A stretch of DNA of 32,289 nt from Clostridia bacterium (GTDB taxonomy: Bacteria; Bacillota; Clostridia; Oscillospirales; Acutalibacteraceae). The position numbers and the translations under genes were made by a program. Numbering within the stretch: the first letter of the stretch is position 1; each line of letters opens with the position of its first letter. The notes under the pieces are model-generated. The model did no database searches. It was not told the DNA's origin and saw nothing but the letters and a program-made list of their open reading frames with translations. Positions 30,869-32,289 of the stretch are shown piece by piece. The DNA lies in NCBI GenBank assembly GCA_017559305.1, contig JAFYSP010000002.1, positions 1 through 32,289 on the forward strand. Direction: 5' to 3'.

Positions 30869-32289
30869 ATGGCTTTTTATTATGATGAACCTTCAAGAAC
30901 TTTTAGCGAGTACTTGTTAGTCCCCGGCTATTCTTCTGCCGAGTGCATTCCTAACAACGTATCACTTAAAACTCCCCTTGTAAAATTCAAAAAGGGCGAA
31001 ACACCTGCAATCACAATGAATATCCCCCTCGTATCTGCAATTATGCAGTCTGTATCGGGTGATAGACTTGCAGTTGCTCTTGCAAAGGAAGGCGGCGTAT
31101 CATTTATTTACGGCGCACAGACCATCGAGCAGGAAGCAGCAATGGTTGCCCGTGCAAAAAATTATAAAGCAGGTTTTGTAAGCAGCGATTCAAATATCAA
31201 GCCTGATGACACTCTTGCAGACGTTATCGCACTCAAAGAGCGTACAGGTCATGCAACAGTAGCAGTCACTGAAGACGGCTCACCCAACGGTAAACTCGTA
31301 GGTATCGTTACAAGCCGTGATTACAGAGTCAGCCGTATGGATCCCGAAACCAAGGTTTCTGAATTCATGACTCCATTTGATAAACTTATCTGCGCTAAAG
31401 AGGGTATCACTCTTAAAGAGGCAAATAACGTTATCTGGGATAACAAACTCAATTCTCTCCCCATCATTGATGATAACGGAAATATGAAATACTTCGTATT
31501 CCGTAAAGACTATGAAGCACATAAAGAAAATCCAAATGAACTTCTCGATAGCGAAAAGAGATACGTTGTCGGCGCAGGTATCAATACAAGAGACTATGCC
31601 GAGCGTGTTCCTGCTCTCGTAAATGCAGGTGCAGACGTTCTTTGTATCGACTCATCTGAAGGATTTTCCGAGTGGCAGAAGCGTACAATTGATTGGATCC
31701 GCGCAAACTATGGCGACACCGTTAAAGTCGGCGCAGGTAACGTTGTTGATAAAGAAGGATTCTTGTTCCTTGCAAAAGCAGGTGCAGACTTTGTTAAGGT
31801 CGGTATCGGCGGCGGTTCTATCTGTATCACACGTGAAACAAAGGGTATCGGCAGAGGTCAGGCAACAGCACTTATCGACGTTTGCAAGGCAAGAGACGAA
31901 TATTTTGAGGAAACAGGTATTTACGTTCCCGTTTGTTCTGACGGTGGTATCGTTCACGATTACCATATGACCTTGGCTCTTGCAATGGGCGCAGACTTCC
32001 TTATGCTCGGCAGATACTTTGCAAGATTTGAGGAATCTCCCACAAATAAACTTATCATCAACGGTAACTACGTTAAGGAATACTGGGGTGAAGGCTCTAA
32101 CAGAGCAAGAAACTGGCAGAGATACGACCTCGGCGGTGCTACCAAACTTTCCTTTGAAGAGGGCGTTGATTCGTACGTTCCTTATGCAGGTCTCCTTAAG
32201 GATAACGTAAATATTTCTCTTTATAAGGTCAAGTCCACAATGTGCAACTGCGGAGCGCTTTCACTTCCCGAACTTCGTGATAAAGCAAA
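30869..32289 (+). CDS. guaB: IMP dehydrogenase, partial (T. foetus-like subfamily)
   Basis: The frame is open from ATG 30869 to the window end (473 codons), with GGAGCG before it. IMP dehydrogenase makes XMP for guanine nucleotide synthesis. The TIM-barrel core is split by a CBS pair (about residues 100-220, with [14 protein letters not shown]). The active-site loop is [18 protein letters not shown], with Cys319; the mobile flap has Arg418 and Tyr419 (WQRYDLGG), and Glu431 follows. Lys310 precedes the loop. Most bacterial enzymes instead read GPGSICTTR in the active-site loop. Residue numbers and motifs agree with the protozoan Tritrichomonas foetus enzyme as I remember it. The 3' end is outside the window; only a few tens of codons are missing. 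Confidence 0.95.
   Translation, partial: MAFYYDEPSRTFSEYLLVPGYSSAECIPNNVSLKTPLVKFKKGETPAITMNIPLVSAIMQSVSGDRLAVALAKEGGVSFIYGAQTIEQEAAMVARAKNYKAGFVSSDSNIKPDDTLADVIALKERTGHATVAVTEDGSPNGKLVGIVTSRDYRVSRMDPETKVSEFMTPFDKLICAKEGITLKEANNVIWDNKLNSLPIIDDNGNMKYFVFRKDYEAHKENPNELLDSEKRYVVGAGINTRDYAERVPALVNAGADVLCIDSSEGFSEWQKRTIDWIRANYGDTVKVGAGNVVDKEGFLFLAKAGADFVKVGIGGGSICITRETKGIGRGQATALIDVCKARDEYFEETGIYVPVCSDGGIVHDYHMTLALAMGADFLMLGRYFARFEESPTNKLIINGNYVKEYWGEGSNRARNWQRYDLGGATKLSFEEGVDSYVPYAGLLKDNVNISLYKVKSTMCNCGALSLPELRDKA

Overview
The window looks like a chromosomal segment from a low-to-moderate GC, endospore-forming Firmicute of class Clostridia, probably an uncultured gut lineage near Oscillospiraceae/Ruminococcaceae. 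The reasons are the complete spoIIA operon (SpoIIAA, SpoIIAB, sigma-F), strong GGAGG-type ribosome binding sites, many TTGACA/TATAAT promoters with 17-bp spacing, a divergent type IIA topoisomerase pair, and a palindromic MITE-like repeat that I recall from gut Clostridia. The genus cannot be fixed from the sequence alone. No rRNA, tRNA, CRISPR array, T-box or recognised riboswitch was found.

Layout. Positions 1-1.7 kb are accessory DNA. They hold the 3' part of a structured RNA with its terminator, a tandem array of small hairpins in front of a four-helix-bundle (23S-IVS/Avd-like) gene, a ribbon-helix-helix repressor, and a divergent cysteine-rich lipoprotein with five CCCH repeats. A 16-bp exact repeat of a tetraloop hairpin lies at both ends of this block. 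An RDD membrane protein follows. At 2.6-8.4 kb an AraC-type regulator diverges from a four-gene sugar operon (Gfo/Idh/MocA dehydrogenase, DUF4432 mutarotase-like protein, fucose-isomerase-like protein, zinc alcohol dehydrogenase). The intergenic region carries a perfect 17-bp inverted repeat over both -10 boxes. At 8.4-11.2 kb lie a nitroreductase, a small membrane protein, a MITE, a uridine-phosphorylase-like gene broken by one in-frame stop, and a 620-bp insert carrying a small lipoprotein. The insert is bounded by two 66-bp copies of the lysS 3' end plus terminator.

From 11.2 kb the region is mostly housekeeping: lysS and greA (minus strand), then an envelope-sugar operon (polyprenyl-phosphate sugar transferase, nucleotidyltransferase, TIGR01440 protein). 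A minus-strand, translationally coupled trio follows (PqqD-like RiPP recognition protein, S24/S26 peptidase, ABC exporter) with no visible precursor peptide or modifying enzyme. Next come a VTT-domain membrane protein, the topoisomerase subunits B and A, a metallophosphoesterase, valS, folC, spoIIAA-AB-AC, and a partial guaB that runs off the window. The guaB product belongs to the distinctive subfamily typified by the Tritrichomonas foetus enzyme.

The items most worth pursuing are the hairpin array with its four-helix-bundle gene, the lysS 3'-end duplication with possible integrase arm sites, the orphan PqqD/peptidase/exporter module, the symmetrical AraC operator, and the CCCH-repeat lipoprotein.
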